A stretch of DNA of 13,947 nt from Actinomycetota bacterium (GTDB lineage: Bacteria; Actinomycetota; Acidimicrobiia; Acidimicrobiales; Ilumatobacteraceae): the NCBI GenBank assembly GCA_005793785.1, contig SXPW01000097.1:1-13947 (forward strand). Direction: 5' to 3'. The notes beneath the pieces are model-generated. The model was not told the origin of the DNA and searched no databases. It worked only from the letters and a program-made list of their open reading frames with translations. Numbering within the stretch: the stretch's first letter is position 1; each line of letters begins with the position of its first letter. Both the position numbers and the translations under genes were made by a program. Shown piece by piece: positions 1-6,775 of the stretch.

Positions 1-1
1 G

Positions 2-235
2 CACGACATCGGGAAGGTGGAATCGACCTTGGGTACTGCCGCGCGGGTCATCGCCACCATCGTCGGACCTCGGACGGAGGGTTTTCGTCGCTACCACGCA
101 CATGAACGGCGGGGTGCGGAATTGTTGCGTCTCGCCGACAGTGATACGCGAACCGTCGAACTGCTCGCGGATGGTGCAGCCGATGACGAAATCACGGGTT
201 GGCGAACGGCATTGCGCCGTGCCGACACGATCTAG
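2..235 (+). CDS. HD-domain phosphohydrolase, 3' end only
   Basis: This is the C-terminal 77 residues of a gene that begins left of the window. The frame opens on H-D-I-G-K, the HD-superfamily motif in which His and Asp bind a divalent metal; these proteins hydrolyse phosphate esters such as nucleotides or cyclic dinucleotides. A second conserved patch follows (Y-H-A-H-E-R-R-G-A-E-L-L, about visible residues 28-39), where the H-x-H-E stretch supplies further metal ligands in many HD proteins. The in-frame GTG at 17 gives a 72-residue ORF, but it lies inside the HD motif, so it is not a credible start. The TAG stop at 233-235 is only 6 nt from the trpS stop on the other strand. The substrate cannot be told from this fragment. 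Confidence 0.8.
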   Translation, partial: HDIGKVESTLGTAARVIATIVGPRTEGFRRYHAHERRGAELLRLADSDTRTVELLADGAADDEITGWRTALRRADTI

Positions 236-245
236 TCCCGACTAG
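232..245. repeat. Small inverted repeat spanning two converging stop codons
   Basis: CTAGT-cccg-ACTAG is a perfect 5-bp inverted repeat. Its left arm holds the TAG stop of the HD gene and its right arm holds, on the other strand, the TAG stop of trpS. There is no flanking T run, and a 5-bp stem is too short for a good intrinsic terminator. It may be a by-product of abutting stop codons. Confidence 0.3.
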
Positions 246-1228
246 CGGGGAAGTACTCCGATGGCCCGATGGGCGCGGGCGAGTGTGGCGCTGGCCACCG
301 CCTCGGCTCGCTCGTCACCGCGCCGAATCAATCGCGCGAGCTCTGCACGATCGTTCATCAGTTCGAGGACACGCTTCCGAATGGGCGAGAGCATCTCCAC
401 CACCGCGGCGCCGGTGGCCGACTTCAACGCACCGTACTGGGTGAACGATTCGGCCGCCTTCTCGGGCGTGGTGTTCGTCGCAGCCGCGAGGATGTCGAGC
501 AGGTTCGCCACTCCGGGCTTCGCCGTTCGGTCGTAGACCACCTCGCTGCCACTGTCGGTGACCGCTCGCTTGAACTTGCGCTCGATCACCGTCGGTTCGT
601 CCAACAAATAGACGATGCCACCGTCGCCGCTGGCCGACGTCGACATCTTGTTCTCGGGATTCTGGAGATCCATGACGCGGGCCCCCGCCTTCGGGGTGAC
701 CGCCTTCGGGAGGACGAACGTGTCACCGAAGCGATGATTGAAGCGAACGGCGATGTCGCGAGTGATCTCGATGTGTTGACGTTGATCGTCGCCGACCGGC
801 ACCTCCTGCGCGTCGTAGAGCAGGATGTCCGCCGCTTGCAACGCGGGGTAGGTGAAGAGTCCCGCCGACACGAAATCGGCTTCTCGTTTGGCGGCCTTGT
901 CCTTGAACTGCGTCATTCGACTCAGTTCCCCGTAGGACACGGTGCACTCCATGATCCACGCCAGTTGGGAGTGGGCGGCAATGTGACTCTGGACGAAGAT
1001 GGTGGCGACATCGGGATCGAGTCCGACCGCGAACAACATCGCCGCAAGCGACAGGGTATTGTCGCCGAGCACTCCGGGAGTTTCGGTGACCGTGAGTGCG
1101 TGAAGATCGACGATGCCGTGGAACACGTCGTTCTCGTGTTGGCCGCCCACCCACGTGCGCAGGGCGCCGAGATAGTTGCCGAGGTGTACCTCGCCCGTCG
1201 GTTGAATGCACGACAACACGCGAGCCAC
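242..1228 (-). CDS. trpS: Tryptophanyl-tRNA synthetase
   Basis: This class I aminoacyl-tRNA synthetase charges tRNA-Trp with tryptophan using ATP in the cytoplasm. The 328-residue length is normal for bacterial TrpRS. The HIGH-type ATP-binding motif is T-G-x-x-H-L-G-N-Y-L-G-A (residues 11-22). The tryptophan/tRNA region G-D-D-Q-R-Q-H-I-E-I-T-R-D-I-A (146-160) is intact. The second ATP motif reads K-M-S-T-S (194-198) in place of K-M-S-K-S. The start is GTG at 1228. It has no Shine-Dalgarno sequence but sits 6 nt after a TAACTT hexamer, which suggests a leaderless mRNA. It converges on the HD gene (6-nt gap) and is divergent from scpA. Confidence 0.96.
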   Translation of the reverse strand: MARVLSCIQPTGEVHLGNYLGALRTWVGGQHENDVFHGIVDLHALTVTETPGVLGDNTLSLAAMLFAVGLDPDVATIFVQSHIAAHSQLAWIMECTVSYGELSRMTQFKDKAAKREADFVSAGLFTYPALQAADILLYDAQEVPVGDDQRQHIEITRDIAVRFNHRFGDTFVLPKAVTPKAGARVMDLQNPENKMSTSASGDGGIVYLLDEPTVIERKFKRAVTDSGSEVVYDRTAKPGVANLLDILAAATNTTPEKAAESFTQYGALKSATGAAVVEMLSPIRKRVLELMNDRAELARLIRRGDERAEAVASATLARAHRAIGVLPR

Positions 1229-1234
1229 AATCCC

Positions 1235-1240
1235 AAGTTA
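1235..1240 (-). promoter_or_regulatory. Putative -10 element of trpS (leaderless)
   Basis: Read on the minus strand, TAACTT is followed by gggatt and then the GTG start codon. A sigma-70-type -10 hexamer normally lies 6-7 nt before the transcription start, so the mRNA would begin at or next to the start codon. I see no clear -35 box. Support comes from the same layout at scpA, alkA and the acyl-CoA dehydrogenase gene. Confidence 0.5.
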
Positions 1241-1256
1241 CTCGCGCGCACGGCGG

Positions 1257-1262
1257 TACTCT
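1257..1262 (+). promoter_or_regulatory. Putative -10 element of the scpA operon (leaderless)
   Basis: TACTCT fits TANNNT and ends 7 nt before the scpA ATG at 1270. There is no Shine-Dalgarno sequence in between, so the operon mRNA probably starts at or beside the ATG. The region upstream overlaps the trpS promoter region on the other strand. A -35 box is not obvious. Confidence 0.5.
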
Positions 1263-1269
1263 CGTACAA

Positions 1270-2043
1270 ATGCCGTATGCGGTGTCGACTCCCGTCTTCG
1301 AAGGGCCATTCGACCTGCTCCTGCACCTCATCCTGCAGGAGGAGGTGGACATCCACGAAGTGTCGTTGAGTCGGATCGTCGAGGCGTACCTCGCCGAACT
1401 CGAGAAGATGAAGTCGCTCGACTTGGAGGTGGCCACGGAGTTCGTGCTCATCGCCGCAACGCTCATTGATTTGAAGACCCGTCGACTGTTGCCGACCGGG
1501 GACGATGGCGACTTGGACGAAGAGCTGGCTCTCTGGGAGGAGCGAGACATCCTCCTTGCCAGACTGCTCGACTGCAAAACGTTCAAGGACGTCGCCACGG
1601 TGATGCACGACCTCATCGAACGAGCCGAGTTGTCGCAGCCCCGTCTGGCTGGTCCGGACGAACGCTTCGAATCGTTGATGCCCGACCTGCTGGAGGGTGT
1701 CACTCCGCTCCGTTTGCAGCGCGCGTTCTTTCGGGCGACCGAGCCGAAGGCACCCGTGTCGATCGACCTCTTCCACGTGGCACCGATTCGGGCGAGCGTG
1801 GCCGATGCCTTGGAGGAACTGGTGCGAATCCTGCCGACGAGTGGTCCAACCTCGTTCCGCACGCTGATCTCCGGAATCACCGATCGAATCGAGGTGGTCG
1901 TTCGGTTCCTGGCACTCCTCGAACTGTTCAAACAGGGTCGGGTCGATCTGGTGCAAGCAGAACGCTTCGGTGACATCGCCGTGGTGTGGAATCCCGACGC
2001 GTTGGCCGAAGAACTCGGGGCGATCGACAACTATGACGGGTGA
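1270..2043 (+). CDS. scpA: Segregation and condensation protein A (kleisin)
   Basis: ScpA is the kleisin subunit that bridges the heads of an Smc dimer and, with ScpB, forms the Smc-ScpAB complex that folds and segregates the chromosome. The 257-residue protein opens with the family hallmark F-E-G-P-F-D-L-L-L-H-L-I (residues 10-21), followed by the N-terminal helical region that binds the Smc neck. The C-terminal winged-helix region ends with F-K-Q-G-R-V-D-L-V-Q and D-I-A-V-V-W. The frame is open back to 1096, but homology begins near residue 7. ATG 1270 is also placed right after a TACTCT -10, so I chose it over the longer form. The TGA stop is 10 nt before scpB. No smc gene is in the window. 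Confidence 0.93.
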   Translation: MPYAVSTPVFEGPFDLLLHLILQEEVDIHEVSLSRIVEAYLAELEKMKSLDLEVATEFVLIAATLIDLKTRRLLPTGDDGDLDEELALWEERDILLARLLDCKTFKDVATVMHDLIERAELSQPRLAGPDERFESLMPDLLEGVTPLRLQRAFFRATEPKAPVSIDLFHVAPIRASVADALEELVRILPTSGPTSFRTLISGITDRIEVVVRFLALLELFKQGRVDLVQAERFGDIAVVWNPDALAEELGAIDNYDG

Positions 2044-2053
2044 GTGCTGACCG

Positions 2054-2653
2054 ATGGCGAAAGTGACGGAGGGCGACCTCGATCCGGAGATCGTCAAGGC
2101 GCTCGAGGCGATCCTGCTCGTGGCGGTGGAGCCGGTGACGGTGAAGTTGCTGGCGCAGGTGTTGGAGCAGCCCGCTTCGGTGGTGGAAGTGCTGTGCAAC
2201 CGATTGGCGAGTACCTACGACGACGCTGGTCACGGTTTCCAATTGGTGCGTGTCGCCGGTGGTTTTCGACTGCAGAGCCGTCCCGAGGTGTCGTCGTACG
2301 TCGAGCGATTCATCCTCGACGGACAACAATCACGCATCTCGTCGGCGGCACTCGAGACCCTGGCCATCATCGCCTACAAACAGCCGATCTCGCGCACCCA
2401 GATTTCGGCGATTCGCGGGGTGGATCCCGAATCCGTCATTCGCACGTTGCAGGCACGCGGATACATCACCGAGATCGCGCGCGACGACGGTCCCGGTCTG
2501 GCGGTGATGTACGGGACCACACCATTGTTCCTCGAACGACTCGGGGTGAACTCGCTCGACGACCTTCCACCGATCAGCGATTTCGTGCCCGATGCCGGTG
2601 TCGTCGAAGCCTTGGAAGCCGGACTACGCGTGGTGCCCGACACCACCACGTGA
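2054..2653 (+). CDS. scpB: Segregation and condensation protein B
   Basis: ScpB dimers bind the middle of ScpA and stabilise the Smc-ScpAB condensin. The 199-residue protein shows two winged-helix domains. The family signature L-E-T-L-A-I-I-A-Y-K-Q-P-I-S-R (100-114) is followed by I-R-G-V-D (120-124), and the C-terminal signature reads Y-G-T-T-P-L-F-L-E-R-L-G (153-164) with a downstream L-D-D-L-P-P. ATG 2054 lies 10 nt after scpA. There is no strong ribosome-binding site, so translation may be coupled to scpA. The TGA stop overlaps the GTG start of rluB as GTGA. Confidence 0.95.
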   Translation: MAKVTEGDLDPEIVKALEAILLVAVEPVTVKLLAQVLEQPASVVEVLCNRLASTYDDAGHGFQLVRVAGGFRLQSRPEVSSYVERFILDGQQSRISSAALETLAIIAYKQPISRTQISAIRGVDPESVIRTLQARGYITEIARDDGPGLAVMYGTTPLFLERLGVNSLDDLPPISDFVPDAGVVEALEAGLRVVPDTTT

Positions 2654-3384
2654 ACACGGAGCGCGACGACTCGCTGGCTGACGGCGAGCGACTGCAGAAG
2701 GTGTTGGCCCAACGCGGCTTCGGAAGTCGGCGCGTATGCGAGGACATCATCGCCGAGGGTCGCGTGACCGTGAACGGCGAGGTTGCGGTGCTCGGTCGGC
2801 GGGTGAACGTGGAGGTCGACCTCGTCGCAGTCGACGGCACTCCGGTGGGGGTTCGACCGGACCTCGTCTACTACCTGTTGCACAAGCCGTACAACGTCAT
2901 CACCACCGCCAAGGACACCCACGATCGCGTCACGGTGGTGGAGTTGGTGCCGGGCGAGCCACGGGTACATCCGGTTGGTCGACTCGATCTCGACTCCGAG
3001 GGACTGATCATTCTCACCAACGATGGTGAACTCACGCACCACCTCACCCACCCGAGTTTCGGCGTGGAGAAGGAATATCTCGTGCACGTTCGCTCCGGCG
3101 CGGACGGAGTTCCGGAGTCGGCGTTGAACAAACTGCGCAACGGTGTACCGCTCGAGGACGGCGTCACCTCACCGGCCAAGGTTGGTCAGGTGCAACCCGG
3201 CGTGTTGCGCATCGTCATCCACGAGGGTCGCCACCGACAAGTACGACGGATGTGCGACGCCGTCGGTCATGAGGTCAATCGTTTGGTGCGTACGCGAATC
3301 GGGCCAATCACCGACACGACGCTGAAACCAGGGGAGTGGCGACACCTCACCACACAGGAGGTGCGAGCCCTCGCCATACGCTGA
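2650..3384 (+). CDS. rluB: 23S rRNA pseudouridine synthase, RluB/RsuA family
   Basis: This enzyme isomerises a uridine of 23S rRNA to pseudouridine; the E. coli RluB target is U2605. The 244-residue protein has an N-terminal S4 RNA-binding domain (about 13-60; E-R-L-Q-K-V-L-A-Q-R-G, then S-R-R). The synthase domain follows, with catalytic motif G-R-L-D-L-D-S-E-G-L (110-119), in which D113 is the expected nucleophile. The closing motif is I-H-E-G-R-H-R-Q-V-R-R-M. The frame is open upstream to 2044, but that part lies over scpB and shows no homology. GTG 2650 overlaps the scpB stop by 4 nt (GTGA) and is the natural start. Standing after scpAB is a widespread arrangement. RluB and RsuA are close relatives; the neighbourhood favours RluB. 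Confidence 0.92.
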   Translation: MNTERDDSLADGERLQKVLAQRGFGSRRVCEDIIAEGRVTVNGEVAVLGRRVNVEVDLVAVDGTPVGVRPDLVYYLLHKPYNVITTAKDTHDRVTVVELVPGEPRVHPVGRLDLDSEGLIILTNDGELTHHLTHPSFGVEKEYLVHVRSGADGVPESALNKLRNGVPLEDGVTSPAKVGQVQPGVLRIVIHEGRHRQVRRMCDAVGHEVNRLVRTRIGPITDTTLKPGEWRHLTTQEVRALAIR

Positions 3385-3390
3385 AGAGCC

Positions 3391-4449
3391 GTGACGCGAC
3401 GCGCAAACGTGCTCGGATTGGGCCTCATCGGTGGTTCGGTGGCCGCCGCGCTGCGCTCGAAGGGCTGGCACGTCACGGGCTCGGATGCCAGTTCGTCCCG
3501 CAACGAAGAGGCCATGTCGCGGTCGTTGTTGGATGCCGTCGGTATCGACGCAGCCGCGGAGGTGTCGTTCGTGGCCACCCCGGTTTCCCACATCGCCGAC
3601 GGTGTTCGACGATTGCTCGCTGAAACGAAGGGACTGGTGACCGACGTCGGCTCCGTGAAGGCGCCCATCGTCGACGCCGTCACGGACGCCCGATTCATCG
3701 GCGGGCATCCGATGGCCGGAAGCGAACTCCAGGGGTTGGAGGGAGCGGACGCGGAGATGTTCCGTGGAGCGGTATGGGTGTTGACCCCGAGTGCGACGAC
3801 GAGTGACGAAACCTTCGCCACGATGGCTGACCTCGTGCGGCAACTCGGTGGCGACGTCCTGGCCCTACCCGCGCGGCGTCACGACCAGCTCGTCGCCGTG
3901 ACGAGCCATCTGCCCCACCTGGCGGCGGCAACCTTGCTCACACTCGCTCGTTCGCGAGCCGACGACCATGCGGCGGTGATGCGACTGGCGGCCGGTGGCT
4001 TTCGAGACATGACGCGCGTGGCGAGCGGTCATCCGGCGATTTGGCTCGACATCTGCCGCGAGAATCAACCAGCCATCGTCGAGGCCCTCGATGCGATGAT
4101 CGACGGGTTGAGCGACATGCGAAAGATCGTGAGCGAGACCGATTCCGACACCCTGCTCCAACGACTCACCGATGCGCGTACGGTGCGCGCCAACCTGCCG
4201 GGACGCGTAAGCGAACTCACCGACGTGAGCGAGGTGCGAATTCCGATTCCCGACCGTGCCGGCGCCGCAGCCGAGGTGTTCACGCTCGCCGCCGAACTCG
4301 GCGTCAACACCGCCAACTTCGAAGTCGTGCACTCGGTTGAAGGTGATCGCGGCGTGCTCATCATGGTGGTCGATACCGCATCGTCCGACGTGTTCCGGGG
4401 TGGACTGATCGCGCGTGGCTTCAAACCATCGGTCACGCGGATCGCCTGA
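3391..4449 (+). CDS. tyrA: Prephenate dehydrogenase with C-terminal ACT domain
   Basis: It oxidatively decarboxylates prephenate to 4-hydroxyphenylpyruvate in tyrosine synthesis, using NAD(P)+. The 352-residue protein starts with a Rossmann motif, G-L-G-L-I-G-G-S (9-16). Family motifs follow: A-T-P-V-S-H-I (62-68), D-V-G-S-V-K (85-90), G-G-H-P-M-A-G-S-E (104-112) and the helical-domain S-H-L-P-H (172-176). Residues about 282-350 form an ACT fold (I-P-I-P-D-R-A-G, then L-G-V-N-T-A-N-F-E), which usually means feedback control by an amino acid, here probably tyrosine. There is no chorismate mutase domain. GTG 3391 starts 6 nt after the rluB stop. Cofactor choice (NAD or NADP) and prephenate versus arogenate cannot be decided from the sequence alone. 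Confidence 0.93.
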   Translation: MTRRANVLGLGLIGGSVAAALRSKGWHVTGSDASSSRNEEAMSRSLLDAVGIDAAAEVSFVATPVSHIADGVRRLLAETKGLVTDVGSVKAPIVDAVTDARFIGGHPMAGSELQGLEGADAEMFRGAVWVLTPSATTSDETFATMADLVRQLGGDVLALPARRHDQLVAVTSHLPHLAAATLLTLARSRADDHAAVMRLAAGGFRDMTRVASGHPAIWLDICRENQPAIVEALDAMIDGLSDMRKIVSETDSDTLLQRLTDARTVRANLPGRVSELTDVSEVRIPIPDRAGAAAEVFTLAAELGVNTANFEVVHSVEGDRGVLIMVVDTASSDVFRGGLIARGFKPSVTRIA

Positions 4450-4453
4450 CGTC

Positions 4454-5773
4454 GTGAGTGTCGTCGGATTCCATCCGGTCGACGACGCCTTGCACGGCAC
4501 CGTGGCGGTGCCCGGCTCGAAGTCGGTCAGCAACCGCGCGCTCGTGTGTGCGTCACTCGCTGGTGGCTCGAGCACGATCACCGGACTTGCCGACGGTGAC
4601 GACACCACACGGATGGTGATTGGTTTGGGGGTCTTGGGGGCCGACATCGGTCACGAGGGCACGACGGCGCTCGTTCGTGCGGGAATTCGTCCCGAGCGTC
4701 GCGGCGAGGTGACGATCGATGCCGGCTTGGCGGGAACCACCTCGCGATTCCTCACTGCAGTGGCGGCACTCCGAGGCTCCGCCACCGTCGTCACCGGTGC
4801 GCCATCGTTGCGCAATCGTCCGATGGCCGAGCTCCACGACTTGTTGCGTCAGATGGGTGCCGACGTCTCCAGTATCGACGGTCGACTGCCGGTCACGGTC
4901 TCGCGTGGTGCGCTGTTCGTTGCCGATTCGACTGACGACGAAGCGACTCGTTCGGCTGCGCCGATCGTCCTCCACGCACGCGGCGACGTGTCGAGTCAAT
5001 TCGTGTCGGCGGTGATGATGATTGCACCGCTGTGCGGTGGTGTCGTCGTACGTCTCTCGGGAGACGTCGTGAGTCGGAGCTACCTCTCGATGACATCCGA
5101 CGTGATGCGAGCGTTCGGCGTGTCGTGTCGGATGTCATCGGAGGAGATATTGGTTCCGCACGGTGCGTACCGCGGTACCGATTTCGTCGTCGACGCCGAT
5201 TGGTCGTCGGCGAGTTATCCGTTCGCCGCGGTGGCGATCGTCGGGGGCACGGTGCGTGTCGATGGGCTGCGTGCGTCGTCGTCACAGCCGGAGGCTGGCT
5301 TTGCCGCCGTATTGGAGCGAATGGGATGCCAAGTCAACGCCGACGAACGAGGCGTCGTCGTCTCGCGCGACGGTGCACACGCACTGTGCGGCATCGACGT
5401 CGACATGTCGGAGATGAGTGATCTCGTACCGACGCTCGCGGTACTCGGTGCGAGCGCGGTCGGGACCACGCGAATTCGGGGGGTGGGTTTCATCCGCGCG
5501 AAGGAGAGCGACCGACTCGGCGACCTGGCGACGGAACTCCGGGCGTGCGGTACCGATGTCGTCGTGGAGGACGACGGGCTCACGATTCATCCCGGGCCGA
5601 TGCGATCAGCGACCCTGCGCACCCACCACGATCACCGTCTCGCCATGTCGCTGGCGCTCCTGTCGTTGCGGACGAAGGGCATCACCGTGGATGATCCGAG
5701 GGTCGTGGCAAAGTCGTGGCCGACGTTCTGGGAAGCGATGCGCGTCGGTTTGCGGCTGCGCACGGTTTCATAG
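4454..5773 (+). CDS. aroA: 3-phosphoshikimate 1-carboxyvinyltransferase (EPSP synthase)
   Basis: It joins phosphoenolpyruvate to shikimate-3-phosphate, the sixth step of the shikimate pathway. The 439-residue length is typical. Motifs in order are P-G-S-K-S-V-S-N-R (20-28, phosphate-binding Lys), A-G-T-T-S-R-F (93-99, PEP-site loop), R-N-R-P-M (120-124), S-S-Q-F (180-183), S-D-L-V-P-T-L-A (322-329, D323 as the probable catalytic Asp), R-A-K-E-S-D-R-L (348-355), H-H-D-H-R-L-A-M (391-398) and K-S-W-P (420-423). The frame opens at 4415 inside tyrA, but GTG 4454, 4 nt after the tyrA stop, is the better start. A 53-nt hairpin lies within the gene (5088-5140). Its stop is fused with the alkA stop as TCATAG. 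Confidence 0.95.
   Translation: MSVVGFHPVDDALHGTVAVPGSKSVSNRALVCASLAGGSSTITGLADGDDTTRMVIGLGVLGADIGHEGTTALVRAGIRPERRGEVTIDAGLAGTTSRFLTAVAALRGSATVVTGAPSLRNRPMAELHDLLRQMGADVSSIDGRLPVTVSRGALFVADSTDDEATRSAAPIVLHARGDVSSQFVSAVMMIAPLCGGVVVRLSGDVVSRSYLSMTSDVMRAFGVSCRMSSEEILVPHGAYRGTDFVVDADWSSASYPFAAVAIVGGTVRVDGLRASSSQPEAGFAAVLERMGCQVNADERGVVVSRDGAHALCGIDVDMSEMSDLVPTLAVLGASAVGTTRIRGVGFIRAKESDRLGDLATELRACGTDVVVEDDGLTIHPGPMRSATLRTHHDHRLAMSLALLSLRTKGITVDDPRVVAKSWPTFWEAMRVGLRLRTVS
5088..5140 (+). repeat. Long hairpin-forming inverted repeat inside aroA
   Basis: CGATGACATCCGAC (5088-5101) recurs as its exact reverse complement at 5127-5140. The pairing continues inward as RNA through 5109/5119 with four G-U wobbles, giving a 22-pair stem without mismatch and a 9-nt loop (5110-5118). 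It encodes roughly residues 212-229 of EPSP synthase. No T run follows, so it does not look like an intrinsic terminator. Confidence 0.6.
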
Positions 5774-6661
5774 CCGCGCGATCGACAAATTGCGGCGCTT
5801 CGGGCCGAATTTCGGTGCGGCGATCCCGGATTTTTCGAGTAGTCGCACCACCTGCCAACGCTGACCCGCGTAGGGCTGCAAGGTGGCGAGCATCTCGTCG
5901 TCGGTCCCGCGTGGCGCACCGGTGAATGCCCAGGCGACGGTGTTCTTCACGTGGAAGTCGCCCACGGGCAGGGCATCGGGGTCGCCGTGAGACACGCCGA
6001 CTGCGACCGCAGCCGTCCAAACACCGATCCCGGGCAGCCGAGTGAGTGCGTGTCTTGCCTCGGCGCCGGACAAGCCGACGGTGCGTTGCACGTACGAGAA
6101 GTGTCTGGCGACCACGCGCAGGGCCCGTGCGCGTTGCTGCTCGATGCCGAGACGATGGAACTCCCAGGACGGAATGGCCAGCAAACGTTCGGGTCGCGGC
6201 GGCAACCGTAACTCGAGCGGACCCGGGGCGACGTCGCCGTATCGCAGGCACAGCGTTGCCCACTGTCGTAGTGCCTCACCGGCGGTAATGCGTTGACCCA
6301 GTACCGCCGGCAACAATTCGTGGTACGGCGAATCGGAAGCCGGGAGACGCAGGTGGCCGACGTCGTGCAGAGCCCGCTCGACGACGTTGTGCTGCGGCCG
6401 AAGCGGCGGGGTAGCCGTGGTCCGGGCGCTGAGGCGTTCGTACCGTTCGGTGAGCCACGCTGCGCCGTCACCCCAGGCGTCGACCGTGTGGACACCCGAC
6501 TCGTCGATGGTGACTCGTACGGTGCCCGGGCCCATGGGTGTGAGGGTCGCGCGCTCGATACGAGCAGCCATGCTCCCGCGCGAGGACGCGAGTCGTACCT
6601 GCGTCGTGGGATCACCGGTGCCGTTGCGCAGGAGACCGAGATCGTACGTGTCCCTCGCCAT
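5768..6661 (-). CDS. AlkA-like DNA-3-methyladenine glycosylase (HhH-GPD family)
   Basis: Members of this family excise alkylated bases, leaving an abasic site for base excision repair. In the 297-residue protein the catalytic half is clear: a helical segment L-P-A-V-L-G-Q-R-I-T (117-126), the helix-hairpin-helix L-P-G-I-G-V-W-T-A (209-217), and V-G-D-F-H-V-K-N (233-240) with D235 as the probable catalytic Asp. The first ~110 residues fit the AlkA N-terminal domain only loosely. ATG 6661 follows a TACGCT hexamer by 7 nt with no Shine-Dalgarno sequence, so a leaderless message is likely. The 3' end overlaps aroA by 6 bp. No adaptive-response regulator (Ada) is nearby, so substrate range is inferred from the family only. 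Confidence 0.85.
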   Translation of the reverse strand: MARDTYDLGLLRNGTGDPTTQVRLASSRGSMAARIERATLTPMGPGTVRVTIDESGVHTVDAWGDGAAWLTERYERLSARTTATPPLRPQHNVVERALHDVGHLRLPASDSPYHELLPAVLGQRITAGEALRQWATLCLRYGDVAPGPLELRLPPRPERLLAIPSWEFHRLGIEQQRARALRVVARHFSYVQRTVGLSGAEARHALTRLPGIGVWTAAVAVGVSHGDPDALPVGDFHVKNTVAWAFTGAPRGTDDEMLATLQPYAGQRWQVVRLLEKSGIAAPKFGPKRRNLSIARL

Positions 6662-6668
6662 GACACCG

Positions 6669-6674
6669 AGCGTA
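6669..6674 (-). promoter_or_regulatory. Putative -10 element of the alkA-like gene (leaderless)
   Basis: On the minus strand TACGCT is followed by cggtgtc and then ATG at 6661. The 7-nt gap matches the scpA arrangement. No ribosome-binding site or clear -35 box is visible. Confidence 0.45.
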
Positions 6675-6742
6675 GGAACGAGGTGCCCGACGATTCTGCG
6701 ATGCCACGCGGGAAACGCACGGATGTTCCGGCGCCCACCGAC

Positions 6743-6748
6743 TAGATT
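6743..6748 (+). promoter_or_regulatory. Putative -10 element of the phosphoribosyltransferase gene
   Basis: TAGATT fits TANNNT and ends 27 nt before the ATG at 6776. A transcript starting about 7 nt downstream would have a leader of roughly 20 nt carrying the GGAGGA ribosome-binding site. I see no convincing -35 box. The rest of the 114-bp gap (6662-6775) holds only the divergent alkA promoter. Confidence 0.4.
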
Positions 6749-6764
6749 CTTCGCATCGCACGAC

Positions 6765-6770
6765 GGAGGA
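6765..6770 (+). promoter_or_regulatory. Strong Shine-Dalgarno sequence (GGAGGA)
   Basis: GGAGGA ends 5 nt before the ATG at 6776 and settles that start over the in-frame ATG at 6794. It is the only strong Shine-Dalgarno match found next to a start in this window. Confidence 0.8.
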
Positions 6771-6775
6771 TGTAG

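Noticed and set aside
1096..1269. Possible 58-residue N-terminal extension of ScpA
   Set aside because: It overlaps the trpS coding region, is Arg-rich, and precedes the putative promoter. Family homology begins just after ATG 1270.
723..2199. Two long minus-strand frames (435 and 425 codons) antisense to scpA and the trpS start
   Set aside because: They overlap well-supported trpS, scpA and scpB, are Ser/Arg-rich or low in structure, and read parts of trpS out of frame.
2044..2649. Possible 202-residue N-terminal extension of RluB
   Set aside because: It runs over scpB in another frame and is Arg-rich with no homology. The GTGA overlap at 2650 gives a standard-length RluB.
5167..5178. 12-bp perfect palindrome GTACCGCGGTAC in aroA
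   Set aside because: A 12-bp palindrome is expected a few times by chance in a window this size, and it has no special position.
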